From Deltaproteobacteria bacterium UBA5756 (GTDB taxonomy: Bacteria > Desulfobacterota > Syntrophorhabdia > Syntrophorhabdales > Syntrophorhabdaceae): DNA of 41,300 bases. Location: NCBI GenBank assembly GCA_002418985.1, contig DIFE01000125.1, forward strand, positions 9,016 through 50,315, read 5' to 3'. The position numbers and the translations under genes are program-made. Below, piece by piece: positions 15,663 through 24,363 of this stretch. How positions within the stretch are numbered: position 1 is the first letter of the stretch; every line of letters starts with the position of its first letter. A model generated the notes under the pieces. The model was not told the origin of the DNA, did not search any database, and was given only the letters and a program-made list of their open reading frames with translations.

Positions 15663-16889
15663 TCAAGTTCTTTTCTGGATGTCGAAGGCCAGTATGATCG
15701 CCTCCGCCACTTCCTTCATCGTCTTGCGTGTATCCATGCTTTTCTTGTGGATCTTCCGGTATGCCTCATCTTCGTTGAGGCCCAATTCCCTCATCAGTAT
15801 CCCCTTGGCACGCTCAACGAGCTTGCGCGATTCCAGCGCCTCCTTGGCGGCGAGTATCTCGTGGCTCAGGTTGGTGTTCTCGATGGCTACGGCCGCCTGG
15901 TTCGCCACGGCCTGAAGAATATCGATCTCCTCTTTTGTAAAGACGTGTTCCTGCCTGGTATAACTGTTGATCACGCCCACAACCTGGTCTTTTATCATCA
16001 TCGGAACAGACAACAGGGAGACAAATCCCTCTTTTTTTGCCACGTCGGGAAACATGTAGCCGGGTTCGCTCGTGACATCGAGTACATTGATCGCCTTTTT
16101 CTCCAGAACCACCCTGCCGCTAATGGATTGGCCAACCTTGAGATTCGGTTTATTGACATAGGCATTGCTCAGGCTCTGCGTGGCGGCAATAACCAGTTCC
16201 TCTTTTTTTTCGTCGAGAAGCATGACGGAACAGATCTTGGAATCCATGACCTTCGCCGTCATCGTCACGATCAGCTGAAGGATCTCCTTGATGTAATGGT
16301 CTGAAACGATCGTCCGGGAAACCTCGGAGAGAAGGTCGAGCTGTTTTGCCTTCTTTACCACCTCATCATAGGTGATGGCATTCTGTATGGCACTGCCCAG
16401 GTACCTGCCGATGGTGAAGAGGAGCTTTATCTGGGTCTCGGGATAAACGTACTCCTTCTTGTTTTGCAGGTTCATAACGCCGATGATCTTGTTCTTGGAT
16501 AGTATGGGAATCGAAAGAAAGGCCTCGTACTTGTCCTCTTTTAAAGACGTGAATGCCTTGAACCGCTTGTCCCGGTAGGCCTCCTTTGTGAGCACGACAG
16601 GCTGCTTCTCCTTTGCCGCCCAGCCGGTCAGACCTTCCCCCAGCCTGAGACTTATCGACCCCAGGGATTTGATTTTCGGATCGCTCGACGCCGAAAGGAC
16701 AAGTTCGCTCCGGTCCTCATCGTAGAGATAAACGAGACAGGAATCGACCTTGACGAAATCCATGACCGTATCGACGATACGGTTGAGAAGTTCCGAGAGA
16801 TCCAGGTTGTCGCTGATATCTTTGGCCACCTCGTGGAGGACCTTAAGCTCCTGCTCCTTTGCTTCAAGTTTCTGACTCACGGAAGCCAT
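15663..16889 (-). CDS. GAF-GAF-ANTAR transcription antitermination regulator
   Basis: The 408-residue cytoplasmic protein begins with a short coiled coil (KLEAKEQELKVLHEVAKDI). Two GAF sensor domains follow (about 20-165 and 185-340, each with the FLSIPI / LLSVPM...VVGVINS core). The C-terminal ANTAR domain (about 350-405: LVERAKGILMRELGLNEDEAYRKIHKKSMD) binds RNA hairpins to prevent termination. It has no receiver domain and no histidine kinase beside it, so the GAF domains presumably sense a ligand or redox state directly. A hairpin lies just downstream, before nadE. It is separated from the Crp-family gene by a repeat-filled gap. Confidence 0.9.
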   Translation of the reverse strand: MASVSQKLEAKEQELKVLHEVAKDISDNLDLSELLNRIVDTVMDFVKVDSCLVYLYDEDRSELVLSASSDPKIKSLGSISLRLGEGLTGWAAKEKQPVVLTKEAYRDKRFKAFTSLKEDKYEAFLSIPILSKNKIIGVMNLQNKKEYVYPETQIKLLFTIGRYLGSAIQNAITYDEVVKKAKQLDLLSEVSRTIVSDHYIKEILQLIVTMTAKVMDSKICSVMLLDEKKEELVIAATQSLSNAYVNKPNLKVGQSISGRVVLEKKAINVLDVTSEPGYMFPDVAKKEGFVSLLSVPMMIKDQVVGVINSYTRQEHVFTKEEIDILQAVANQAAVAIENTNLSHEILAAKEALESRKLVERAKGILMRELGLNEDEAYRKIHKKSMDTRKTMKEVAEAIILAFDIQKRT

Positions 16890-16963
16890 CTATATAACCC
16901 CATCTTGTAGTTTTAAAGATACATCTTAGAGGAGAAGCATGGCTTTGTCAATAAAAGAGGCGG

Positions 16964-17067
16964 GTGATGGGTAATAGGTGATGGGTAATAGGAAAGACAA
17001 AAAGACAACTCACGGGGCAGGCAAGGGGCTCTTCCCATAACCTATAACCCATCACCCATAACCTGTT
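16964..17067. repeat. GTGATGGGTAATAG tandem repeat with facing inverted copies
   Basis: GTGATGGGTAATAG occurs twice in tandem (16964-16977, 16978-16991). At 17036-17067 the complementary pattern appears (CATAACCTATAACCCATCAC...CATAACCTG). Together they form an imperfect inverted repeat spanning about 100 bases. The CCTATAACCCAT core recurs at 25771-25784. Confidence 0.7.
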
Positions 17068-17080
17068 TTCCTTATGGTGA

Positions 17081-17234
17081 CGACGAAGGCAACGAAGGGA
17101 GCGTTCCCCGACTCCTGCTTCAGATCGGAGCGATACCGAGGCGACGAGGAGGACTTACCGCAGGCGTACTTATAGTACGTCGAGGACAGGTCCGACGAAG
17201 GCAACGAAGGGAGCGTTTCGATCTGAAGCAGGAG
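17081..17234. repeat. mosaic of direct and inverted repeats downstream of the Crp-family gene
   Basis: A 25-base direct repeat starting CGACGAAGGCAACGAAGG occupies 17081-17105 and 17193-17217. A perfect 16-base inverted pair (CTCCTGCTTCAGATCG, 17112-17127, against 17219-17234) lies just after each copy. A small hairpin CGTACT-TAT-AGTACG is at 17165-17179. The right inverted arm ends exactly at the stop codon of the minus-strand Crp-family gene. With the preceding repeat this fills the 345-base gap at 16890-17234, in which I see no gene. Confidence 0.8.
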
Positions 17235-17906
17235 CTAGAAGGTTCGGGTGCCGGGGTATAGCGTATACTGTCTTCTCCGTACGCTTATGACGCCTTTCTT
17301 CACCAGTGACGAGACCATCCGGGAAACCGTTTCCCGGGAGCAGCCGCAGGAATTGGCTATCTCGATCTGGGAGGGGCCCCGTTCTATGATGACATAGTCC
17401 TTCATCCTGATGCCCAGTCGTGCCCCTACCTCTAGGAGGTACTTGAGGATGCGGCCTTCAACATTCAGAAAGGCAAGCCACTTGATCCGTTCGTCGGCGA
17501 CACGCAATCTGCCGGCAAGGACCCTGAGAATATTGACCGAAATGGAAGGGTTTTCCATGAGGAGTTTTACAAAATCGCTCCTGCGTACCACGAGAAGATC
17601 CGACGTTTCCATGGCTATGGCGTTGGCCGAACGGGGCAGGTCGTCAATGAGGGCAAGCTCACCGAAAAAACCGTCCTTTCCGATGATATCGAGGACATAC
17701 TCACGTCCCTCCTCGTCGTACAGGCAGACCTTGACCCTTCCCTTAAGCACGACAAAGAGGGCATCACCGTTCTCACCTTCCTGGAAAATGAGCTGCCCGC
17801 GTTGGTAGGAATGAACGTAGAGAATCCTGGAGATCGTCTCCAGTTCGTTGTCCTTGAGATCCGAAAAGAGGTTTACGGTTCTGAGGTTGTCCGCGTACCG
17901 CTTCAT
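17235..17906 (-). CDS. Crp/Fnr-family transcription regulator
   Basis: The 223-residue protein has the cyclic-nucleotide-binding beta-roll (about 15-120: GQLIFQEGENGDALFVVLKGRVKV ... FFGELALIDDLPRSANAIA), the dimer helix, and a C-terminal helix-turn-helix (GPSQIEIANSCGCSRETVSRMVSSLVKKGVI, about 177-208). The FGELALIDDLPRSA loop matches the phosphate-binding cassette of cAMP-binding members (FGE.AL....R.A). There is no N-terminal cysteine cluster, so it is not an oxygen-sensing FNR. GGGGGAG precedes the ATG. It lies 28 bases after alaS, possibly at the end of that operon. Confidence 0.9.
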   Translation of the reverse strand: MKRYADNLRTVNLFSDLKDNELETISRILYVHSYQRGQLIFQEGENGDALFVVLKGRVKVCLYDEEGREYVLDIIGKDGFFGELALIDDLPRSANAIAMETSDLLVVRRSDFVKLLMENPSISVNILRVLAGRLRVADERIKWLAFLNVEGRILKYLLEVGARLGIRMKDYVIIERGPSQIEIANSCGCSRETVSRMVSSLVKKGVISVRRRQYTLYPGTRTF

Positions 17907-17934
17907 TTCTCCCCCGCTTTTTCATCAGATCATA

Positions 17935-20568
17935 CTAGTTGTCGATAAATTGCACAACATTTTTGAGGGATTCCCGGACCGACGAACCCGGTATGCCCCC
18001 CTGCGCGATGCTGGCTCCGCCGCCGCCCTTGCCGCCATAATGCCCCGTGAGGCTTCCCACGATCTTGCCGGCGCTGTAGCGCTTCTGCAGGTCCTTGCTC
18101 ACCGATGCGACGACAAGGCCCTTGTCTTCGGCCCCTGCGGTCCCGACGACAACAATGCAGTCCTTGACCTTGGACCGGACGACGTCCGTTACCTTCCTCA
18201 AGTCGTCCGCCGAGGCGTTTTCCATGAAGAGGGTCACGATCTTGACCCCATCCCGGTCGATGGCCTGGGCTATGGCGCCGTCGACCTTGTGGGCGACGAT
18301 GTCCTGCTTGAAGCGCTCCAGTTCTTTTTCCTTGAGATTAAGTTCCGAAAGCAACCCTTCGACCCTTTCCTGGACGCGGTCGAATTCGGTATTCGTTCTT
18401 TTGGCGATGGCCCTCAGTGTGCCCTCCATCCTGCGCTTGTAGGAAAGAGCACCCTTGCCCGTCGTTGCCTCTATCCTGCGGACACCCGACGCCAGGGAAC
18501 TTTCACCAAGAATGTAGAGGCTGCCGATCTGGCCGGTGTTGGCGACGTGAGTACCGCCGCAGAGCTCCCGCGAAAAATCGCCGATGGAGATAACGCGCAC
18601 CGTCTCGCCGTATTTTTCCTCAAAGAGGGCCGTGGCCCCTCCCCGTATGGCATCCTCGCGGCTCTTCACATCTATGACGACGGGCACGCAGTCCATGATC
18701 TTCTCATTGACGATGTCCTCCACGGCCCGTATCTGATCTTCCTTCATCGCCTCGAAATGGGTGAAGTCAAAGCGCATCCTGCCGGTCTCCACCAGCGAGC
18801 CCGACTGCTTGACGTGGTCGCCGAGAACACGCCTTAGCGCATACTGGAGCAGGTGCGTAGCCGTATGGTTCCTCGACACTCCCTTGCGCTTGTCTTCATC
18901 GACCGCAAGCGACACCCTGTCGCCCAGATGCAGCGCGCCTTTTTCGACAACCACCCGGTGGGCGAAGAGGTCCTCTTTTACCTTGGCCACGCCCACGATC
19001 CGTGCCATTGAATCGCCCGTTGAAAGGGCAATTACACCCGAATCATCCACCTGTCCGCCGCTCTCGGCGTAAAAAGGCGTCCTGTCGAAAAAGAGTTCGC
19101 CTTCTTCGTCTTCGGAAACCTCATCCACCGTTTCATTGCCCACAAGGATCGCCTGGATGACGGCTTCATCCTTCAGTGTGCCGTATCCGGTGAAGGCGCT
19201 TGTCAGGCCTTGGCCGAGGATGGCAAGGTGCCCCTCGTTCCACTCTTCACCTTTGATCTTCGAGCCCGTCTTTGATCGAGCCTTCTGTTCCGCCAGGGCC
19301 TTCTCGAACCCATCCCTGTCTATTGCAAGACCGTCTTCCCCGGCCATGTCCGTGGTTATGTCCACAGGAAAGCCGTAGGTGTCGTAGAGTTTGTACACCA
19401 GTTCGCCGGGTATCACGGTGCTGCCCTTCTTTTTCAGGTCTTCGGTGAACTCCTCGTAGAGCTTCATCCCCATCCCCAGCGTTTCGATGAACCTTTCCTC
19501 CTCGCCCCGGATAACCCGTACGATATAGGAATGATTGTTCTTTACGTCGGGATAGGCGTCTTCCATGATGTCGACGACGCTCTTCGAAAGATCGTGGAGG
19601 AACTCCTTTTGTATCCCCAGCTTCCTGCCGTAACGCAGCGCCCGGCGTATGATCCTTCTCAGTACATAGCCCCTGCCGTCCTTCGAGGGGAGGGTGCCGT
19701 CATTTATGATGAATGTGGCGCCCCGTGCGTGGTCGGCGATGACCCTGATGGCGATGTCATTCTTTTCGTTTTCACCGTAGGCGCAGCCTGCGATGTCCTC
19801 GATACGCCTGATGATGGGGGCGAAGAGGTCCGTATCGTAGTTGCCGATCTTGCCCTGCATGATGGATGTGACGCGCTCGAGCCCCATGCCGGTGTCGATG
19901 GAGGGTTTCGGAAGCTTTTTCATCTGTCCGTCGGCACTGCGGTCGAACTCCATGAAGACGAGGTTCCATATCTCCAGAAAGCGGTCGCAGTCGCACCCCA
20001 CGGCGCAGTCCGGCTTGCCGCACCCCACGTTCTCTCCGAGGTCGTAGAGGATCTCCGAGCAGGGTCCGCAGGGACCCTCGTCGCCCATGGACCAGAAATT
20101 GTCCTTCTCGTCGAGCCTTACTATCCGTTCCGGCCTCACACCGGTCTTTTTCCACAGTTCCTCGGCCTCGTTGTCTTCACGAAAGACCGTTATCCACATC
20201 TTCGACTCGTCGAGCCCGAGCTCTTTGGCCAGAAACTCCCAGGCATAGGCGATAGCGTCCTTCTTGAAGTAGTCCCCGAAGGAAAAGTTGCCGAGCATCT
20301 CAAAAAAGGTGTGGTGCCTCAGGGTCTTGCCGATATTGTCGAGGTCGTTATGCTTGCCCCCGGCCCTGACACACTTCTGGCATGATGTCGCCCGGATGTA
20401 AGGCCTCTTTTCGATGCCAAGAAAAAGGTTCTTGAACTGGACCATTCCGGCGTTCACAAAAAGAAGCGAGGGGTCTTTTTCCGGCAGCAGCGCCGAACTG
20501 GGCACTATCGTATGGTCGTTGCGTGCAAAGTATTCCAGGAATTTAGTTCTGATCTGTCGCGATGTCAC
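17935..20568 (-). CDS. alaS: alanyl-tRNA synthetase
   Basis: AlaS charges tRNA-Ala. The 877-residue protein is full length: class II catalytic core (SSALLPEKDPSLLFVNAGMVQFK, HHTFFEMLGNFSFGDYFK), tRNA-recognition region, editing domain with HTATH and CGGTH zinc-binding motifs, and the C-Ala domain ending in the glycine-rich GHYGGKGGGGASIAQGG. It starts with GTG inside the recA 3' end (26-base overlap), with GGGAG eight bases upstream. The N-terminus MTSRQIRTKFLEYF is normal for the family, so the overlap is real rather than a mis-call. Co-transcribed with recA. Confidence 0.97.
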   Translation of the reverse strand: MTSRQIRTKFLEYFARNDHTIVPSSALLPEKDPSLLFVNAGMVQFKNLFLGIEKRPYIRATSCQKCVRAGGKHNDLDNIGKTLRHHTFFEMLGNFSFGDYFKKDAIAYAWEFLAKELGLDESKMWITVFREDNEAEELWKKTGVRPERIVRLDEKDNFWSMGDEGPCGPCSEILYDLGENVGCGKPDCAVGCDCDRFLEIWNLVFMEFDRSADGQMKKLPKPSIDTGMGLERVTSIMQGKIGNYDTDLFAPIIRRIEDIAGCAYGENEKNDIAIRVIADHARGATFIINDGTLPSKDGRGYVLRRIIRRALRYGRKLGIQKEFLHDLSKSVVDIMEDAYPDVKNNHSYIVRVIRGEEERFIETLGMGMKLYEEFTEDLKKKGSTVIPGELVYKLYDTYGFPVDITTDMAGEDGLAIDRDGFEKALAEQKARSKTGSKIKGEEWNEGHLAILGQGLTSAFTGYGTLKDEAVIQAILVGNETVDEVSEDEEGELFFDRTPFYAESGGQVDDSGVIALSTGDSMARIVGVAKVKEDLFAHRVVVEKGALHLGDRVSLAVDEDKRKGVSRNHTATHLLQYALRRVLGDHVKQSGSLVETGRMRFDFTHFEAMKEDQIRAVEDIVNEKIMDCVPVVIDVKSREDAIRGGATALFEEKYGETVRVISIGDFSRELCGGTHVANTGQIGSLYILGESSLASGVRRIEATTGKGALSYKRRMEGTLRAIAKRTNTEFDRVQERVEGLLSELNLKEKELERFKQDIVAHKVDGAIAQAIDRDGVKIVTLFMENASADDLRKVTDVVRSKVKDCIVVVGTAGAEDKGLVVASVSKDLQKRYSAGKIVGSLTGHYGGKGGGGASIAQGGIPGSSVRESLKNVVQFIDN

Positions 20569-21607
20569 CCGTCTCTCCCTTTTTCAGCCCCACCTGTATC
20601 ATGATCTTCTCTTCGACTTCCTTCATCGTTTCGGGGTGGGCCTTCATATACTCCTTTGCGTTCTCCCGGCCCTGACCGATCCTCGAATCCCCGTAGGAGT
20701 ACCATGTCCCCGCTTTCTCCACAATGCCCATCTCCACTGCGAGGTCGATAACGTCTCCCTCGCGGGATATACCTTCACCGAATATGATGTCAAACTCGAC
20801 TTCTCTGAAAGGTGGTGCAAGTTTGTTTTTTACGATTTTTACCCGCGTCCTCGAGCCTATGACCTCCTGCCCATCCTTTATCGCCGCAATTCTCCTGATG
20901 TCGAGGCGCACCGAGGCATAGAACTTGAGGGCATTGCCGCCCGTCGTGGTCTCGGGATTTCCGAACATGATCCCGATCTTGTGACGGATCTGGTTTATGA
21001 AGATGACCGTGGTCATCGACTTGCTGGTGATGGCGGTGAGTTTCCGCAGGGCCTGCGACATGAGCCGCGCCTGAAGGCCCATGTGGGAATCGCCCATTTC
21101 CCCTTCGATCTCGGCCCTGGGCACCAGGGCGGCAACGGAGTCGACAACGACAATGTCCACACCGCCGCTGCGCACGAGTATCTCGCTGATCTCAAGGGCC
21201 TGCTCTCCCGTATCGGGCTGCGATATGAGAAGGTCGTCGGTGTTGACGCCGAGCCTTTTTGCGTAGCTCACATCCAGGGCATGCTCGGCATCGATGAAAG
21301 CCGCGGCACCTCCCGCCTTCTGGGTCTCGGCGACCACCTGAAGCGCCAGGGTCGTCTTGCCCGACGCCTCGGGCCCGTAGATCTCGATGACCCTGCCCCG
21401 GGGGATACCGCCGATGCCAAGTGCAAGATCGAGGGCGATGGACCCCGTGGAAACGACGGGAACAGCCTCAATGGCTTTCCCTCCGAGCTTCATGATGGCG
21501 CCTTTGCCGAAGAGCTTTTCTATCTGAGATACAGCCATGTCTATGGCCTTGCCTTTGTTCTCCTCTTCTTTCACGTCGACGCCTCCCTTCTGGGTTTTCG
21601 GGTTCAT
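20543..21607 (-). CDS. recA: recombinase RecA
   Basis: RecA forms the strand-exchange filament on single-stranded DNA and triggers LexA cleavage. The 354-residue protein has Walker A GPEASGKTT (about 79-87), the MAW region, loop L1 (EGEMGDSHMGLQARLMSQALR), loop L2 (NQIRHKIGIMFGNPETTTGGNALKFYAS) and the usual C-terminal domain. AAAGGAGAGAG precedes the ATG. The gene sits between thpR and alaS. I see no recognisable SOS box in the 70 bases upstream, and transcription may come from the upstream operon. Confidence 0.98.
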   Translation of the reverse strand: MNPKTQKGGVDVKEEENKGKAIDMAVSQIEKLFGKGAIMKLGGKAIEAVPVVSTGSIALDLALGIGGIPRGRVIEIYGPEASGKTTLALQVVAETQKAGGAAAFIDAEHALDVSYAKRLGVNTDDLLISQPDTGEQALEISEILVRSGGVDIVVVDSVAALVPRAEIEGEMGDSHMGLQARLMSQALRKLTAITSKSMTTVIFINQIRHKIGIMFGNPETTTGGNALKFYASVRLDIRRIAAIKDGQEVIGSRTRVKIVKNKLAPPFREVEFDIIFGEGISREGDVIDLAVEMGIVEKAGTWYSYGDSRIGQGRENAKEYMKAHPETMKEVEEKIMIQVGLKKGETGDIATDQN

Positions 21608-21677
21608 CTCTCTCCTTTATGGTGTCCCTTAACAGGGTTCTTTATTTCGTTCCGCCATCCCGCCGGTGTTTTTCGCT

Positions 21678-22226
21678 TCAGGTGGCCGCGCCCAGCTTTA
21701 TCTCAAAAAGGGGCTCGTACACTGCGCCTTCCCTTTCGAGGATGCTTTTGAAAAGAATGATACGCTCAATTGCAAACCGTGGGCATTCCAGCGAGATGAT
21801 GTCTCTGGCCAAAAGCGGTGCGGGCGTTTTCACCCTCCCGAAGGTGATATGGGGAGTGAAGCCCCTTTTCTCTCTATCGTAGCCCAGGACTGTGAGACGG
21901 TTCTCTATATCATGGTATATCGAGCGGATGATGTCAACTCCTTCGTCGATGGTCGCGACAATGACCCGGGGACGCCCTCTGTCGGGAAATGCATCGATGC
22001 TTTTCAAGGATGCCTGGATGCGATCGTAGGGTCCGCACGCCGCCAGAATGTCTTTTATCTCCTGTACCCTCGCCTCGGATATCTCTCCGAAGAATCTGAT
22101 GGTTATGTGCTGTCCTTCGGGTTTTACCCACCTGACGCCGGGAAGGGTCTTCGCCATTACTTTCGAAACCCTTGACAGGCGTTCCTTGATGTCTGCGGGG
22201 ATCTCAAAGGCCAGAAACGATCTCAT
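21678..22226 (-). CDS. thpR: RNA 2',3'-cyclic phosphodiesterase (2'-5' RNA ligase family)
   Basis: The 182-residue cytoplasmic protein belongs to the 2H phosphoesterase superfamily: two HxT motifs, HITIRFFGE (about 41-49) and HITFGRV (about 131-137), form the active site that opens 2',3'-cyclic phosphates and reversibly ligates 2'-5' RNA. Length and spacing fit ThpR. Its ATG overlaps the pncC stop (ATGA), so it is coupled within the pgpA-pncC-thpR-recA run, an order common in deltaproteobacteria and other bacteria (often as cinA-thpR-recA). Confidence 0.93.
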   Translation of the reverse strand: MRSFLAFEIPADIKERLSRVSKVMAKTLPGVRWVKPEGQHITIRFFGEISEARVQEIKDILAACGPYDRIQASLKSIDAFPDRGRPRVIVATIDEGVDIIRSIYHDIENRLTVLGYDREKRGFTPHITFGRVKTPAPLLARDIISLECPRFAIERIILFKSILEREGAVYEPLFEIKLGAAT

Positions 22227-22705
22227 TTCTCAACCCTCCCCTCAAGGTGATCGAGAACAAAGGCAAGAGCTTCGTCGGCCGAATGCTTTCTGATCTTCGA
22301 TCTCGTCCCTGTGAAATGGTACCTGCGAACGGAAGTCTTTGTCTTCGTCGCCACCGCGATGAAGACCGTCCCCACCGGTTTATCGGGTGTGCCCCCGGTC
22401 GGCCCTGCTATGCCGGTCACCGCCACGGCTACGTCGGCCTTCAGTTTATTCAGCGCCCCCCTGGCCATTTCCGTCGCGGTTTCGCCGCTGACGGCGCCGT
22501 GCTTCTCTATGAGCCCGGCGGGGACGCCGATCAGAAGCGTCTTGGCCCTGTTGCTGTAAGTGACGAAACCACCTTCAAAGTATCCTGATGCGCCGGATAC
22601 GTCCGTGATGCGGCGGGCAATGAGGCCGCCGGTGCAGGATTCAGCGGTCGCGAGACTGAGCGCCCTTGCCGCAAGCACCTTACCCAATGCCTTTTCCAGT
22701 TTCAT
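22223..22705 (-). CDS. pncC: nicotinamide-nucleotide amidohydrolase (CinA C-terminal type)
   Basis: The 160-residue stand-alone CinA C-terminal domain deamidates NMN to nicotinate mononucleotide in NAD recycling. It has the family's TAESCTGGLIARRITDVSGAS (about 20-40, Ser and Cys region), GAVSGETATEMARGA and AVTGIAGPTGGTPDKPVGTVFIA. The N-terminal CinA (COG1058) domain is absent. ATG 22705 is preferred to 22720 because GAGG lies just upstream and it forms an ATGA overlap with the pgpA stop. With nadE in the same window this gives two NAD-pool enzymes. Confidence 0.93.
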   Translation of the reverse strand: MKLEKALGKVLAARALSLATAESCTGGLIARRITDVSGASGYFEGGFVTYSNRAKTLLIGVPAGLIEKHGAVSGETATEMARGALNKLKADVAVAVTGIAGPTGGTPDKPVGTVFIAVATKTKTSVRRYHFTGTRSKIRKHSADEALAFVLDHLEGRVEK

Positions 22706-23154
22706 GCAAACCTCGTCCATGCAAAAATAAAGATACTCGCGAATATCCCGGCCACAACGTCATCCGCCACGACGCCGTAGCCGCCTCGCAGTTTTTCCAT
22801 CCGGTTTATCGGGAAGGGCTTGAGAATATCGAAGACGCGGAACAGAACAAAGGCGGCGATCACATTCAAGAGCGTAGCCTTGTGGCCTGCCATGGCGACG
22901 CACATCCCGGCGAATTCGTCGATGACTATATGACCGGGGTCTTCACCCTCATACCGCTCCAGGTTGACGGACACGACGGCGAAGATGACGCAGGCCACGG
23001 CGAAGATGACGTTGCCGAAGACCGCCGGAAAAAAATAGATCAGTGCCGCGGCGGCAAAGGACGCGAACGTTCCCGGCGCGAAGGGGATGCGGCCCACGAA
23101 ACAGCAGGTGTTGAAGAAAGAGAGGATGCTGTCAATCAGTCTTCTTTTGACCAT
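22702..23154 (-). CDS. pgpA: phosphatidylglycerophosphatase A
   Basis: PgpA dephosphorylates phosphatidylglycerophosphate to phosphatidylglycerol in the inner membrane. The product (150 residues from this start) carries the PgpA signatures GRIPFAPGTFASFAAA, DPGHIVIDEFAGM (acidic metal site) and FRVFDILKPFPI, followed by DDVVAG. About three hydrophobic segments are visible. The frame is open to ATG 23202, which would overlap hisI by 71 bases; the start at 23154 leaves a 23-base overlap and is preferred, though neither has a clear ribosome binding site. Confidence 0.92.
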   Translation of the reverse strand: MVKRRLIDSILSFFNTCCFVGRIPFAPGTFASFAAAALIYFFPAVFGNVIFAVACVIFAVVSVNLERYEGEDPGHIVIDEFAGMCVAMAGHKATLLNVIAAFVLFRVFDILKPFPINRMEKLRGGYGVVADDVVAGIFASIFIFAWTRFA

Positions 23155-23512
23155 AGACGTCTTTTTCGTCAAAGACTTTCTTTCCGACAATCTTCCATCC
23201 ATCCGCCCATGCGCGATAAAAACAGCTCCAGAAACCGGTGTGGCAGGCGGCTACCTTCTGGTTGACAACAAGAAGGATCGCGTCATTGTCGCAATCTATG
23301 AGAATCTCTTTTACGTCCTGGGTATGGCCCGAGGTCTCGCCCTTGAACCAGAGCTTCTGCCGTGACCTCGAATAGTAATGGGCCTTTTTTGTCTTTATGG
23401 TCAGTTCCAGGGCCTCTTTGTTCATATAGGCAACCATGAGAACGTCCCTTGAATTCGCGTCCTGCACGACAGCGGGCATAAGTCCTTTTTCATCCCATTT
23501 CAGATCTTCCAT
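23132..23512 (-). CDS. hisI: phosphoribosyl-AMP cyclohydrolase
   Basis: The third step of histidine synthesis. The 126-residue protein has the HisI metal and substrate motifs: SRSRQKLWFKGETSGHTQ (about 48-65), DCDNDAILLVV (Asp metal ligands) and the zinc cysteines in ACHTGFWSCF. It is the stand-alone form without a fused HisE domain. ACAAGGAG lies before the ATG. It follows hisF with a 92-base gap in which I see nothing besides sequence leading into the binding site. Confidence 0.96.
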   Translation of the reverse strand: MEDLKWDEKGLMPAVVQDANSRDVLMVAYMNKEALELTIKTKKAHYYSRSRQKLWFKGETSGHTQDVKEILIDCDNDAILLVVNQKVAACHTGFWSCFYRAWADGWKIVGKKVFDEKDVYGQKKTD

Positions 23513-23604
23513 GGCAACTCCTTGTTTCTCATACTATTACTTTATCGTTCCCGTTTTCGGTCGATATTTTTCTGTCCTCGGGCGTCGACGCATCGATCGC
23601 AGGT

Positions 23605-24363
23605 CTACAATCTAACGTTGACCCCGCGGTCCCGAAGGTATCTTTTTGCATCGACGACGGTAAATTCACGGTAATGGAATATCGATGCCGCGAGGACCGC
23701 ATCCGCTTTTGCAAGGGTGAGTCCGTCATAGAGGTGCTCCAGCGTCCCCACGCCGCCTGAGGCGATAACGGGGATGTTCACCGATTCGGCGATGGTCCCT
23801 GTCAGCTCGATGTCGAAACCGATTTTTGTCCCATCTCTGTCCATGCTGGTAAGCAGTATCTCGCCGGCGCCAAGTTCTTCCACTTTCTTCGCCCAGCCGA
23901 CGGCGTCAATCCCCGTCGGTCTTCGGCCTCCGTAGGTATAGACCTCGAAACCGCCTCGCTGGCGCCTTTTTGCGTCAATGGCCACACAAATACACTGGCT
24001 TCCGAAGATCGCGCTCGATTCCCTGACAAATTCGGGGTTCTCGACCGCGGTCGTGTTTACGGTCACCTTGTCGGCCCCGGCGCGGAGGATCTCCCGGATA
24101 TCATTTATGGAGCGTATACCGCCCCCCACGGTAAGGGGCATGAAGACCTCATGAGACACCCGTTCGACGACGTCGATGATGGTTCTTCTTTTCTCATGGG
24201 AAGCGGTGATGTCGAGAAAGCACAGTTCATCCGCCAGCTGCTCCTCGTAGGCCTTCGCATTCTCCACGGGGTCGCCGGCGTCCCTGAGCTCGAGAAAATT
24301 GGTCCCTTTTACAACCCTGCCCTCCATAACGTCAAGACAGGGTATGATTCTCTTAGTCAGCAT
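23605..24363 (-). CDS. hisF: imidazole glycerol phosphate synthase, cyclase subunit
   Basis: HisF with HisH converts PRFAR and ammonia to imidazole glycerol phosphate and AICAR. The 252-residue TIM barrel has the catalytic Asp in IIPCLDV (Asp11), the phosphate-binding GGGIRS and SGGVGTLEHL loops, and Asp130 in LLTSMDRDGT (by family position). The start overlaps the end of hisA by 11 bases. hisH is not in the window, so its glutaminase partner must be encoded elsewhere. Confidence 0.97.
   Translation of the reverse strand: MLTKRIIPCLDVMEGRVVKGTNFLELRDAGDPVENAKAYEEQLADELCFLDITASHEKRRTIIDVVERVSHEVFMPLTVGGGIRSINDIREILRAGADKVTVNTTAVENPEFVRESSAIFGSQCICVAIDAKRRQRGGFEVYTYGGRRPTGIDAVGWAKKVEELGAGEILLTSMDRDGTKIGFDIELTGTIAESVNIPVIASGGVGTLEHLYDGLTLAKADAVLAASIFHYREFTVVDAKRYLRDRGVNVRL

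Noticed and set aside
21608..21677. Possible SOS box upstream of recA
   Set aside because: CCCTGTTAAGGG is a partial palindrome but matches neither CTGT-N8-ACAG nor other LexA consensus I know.
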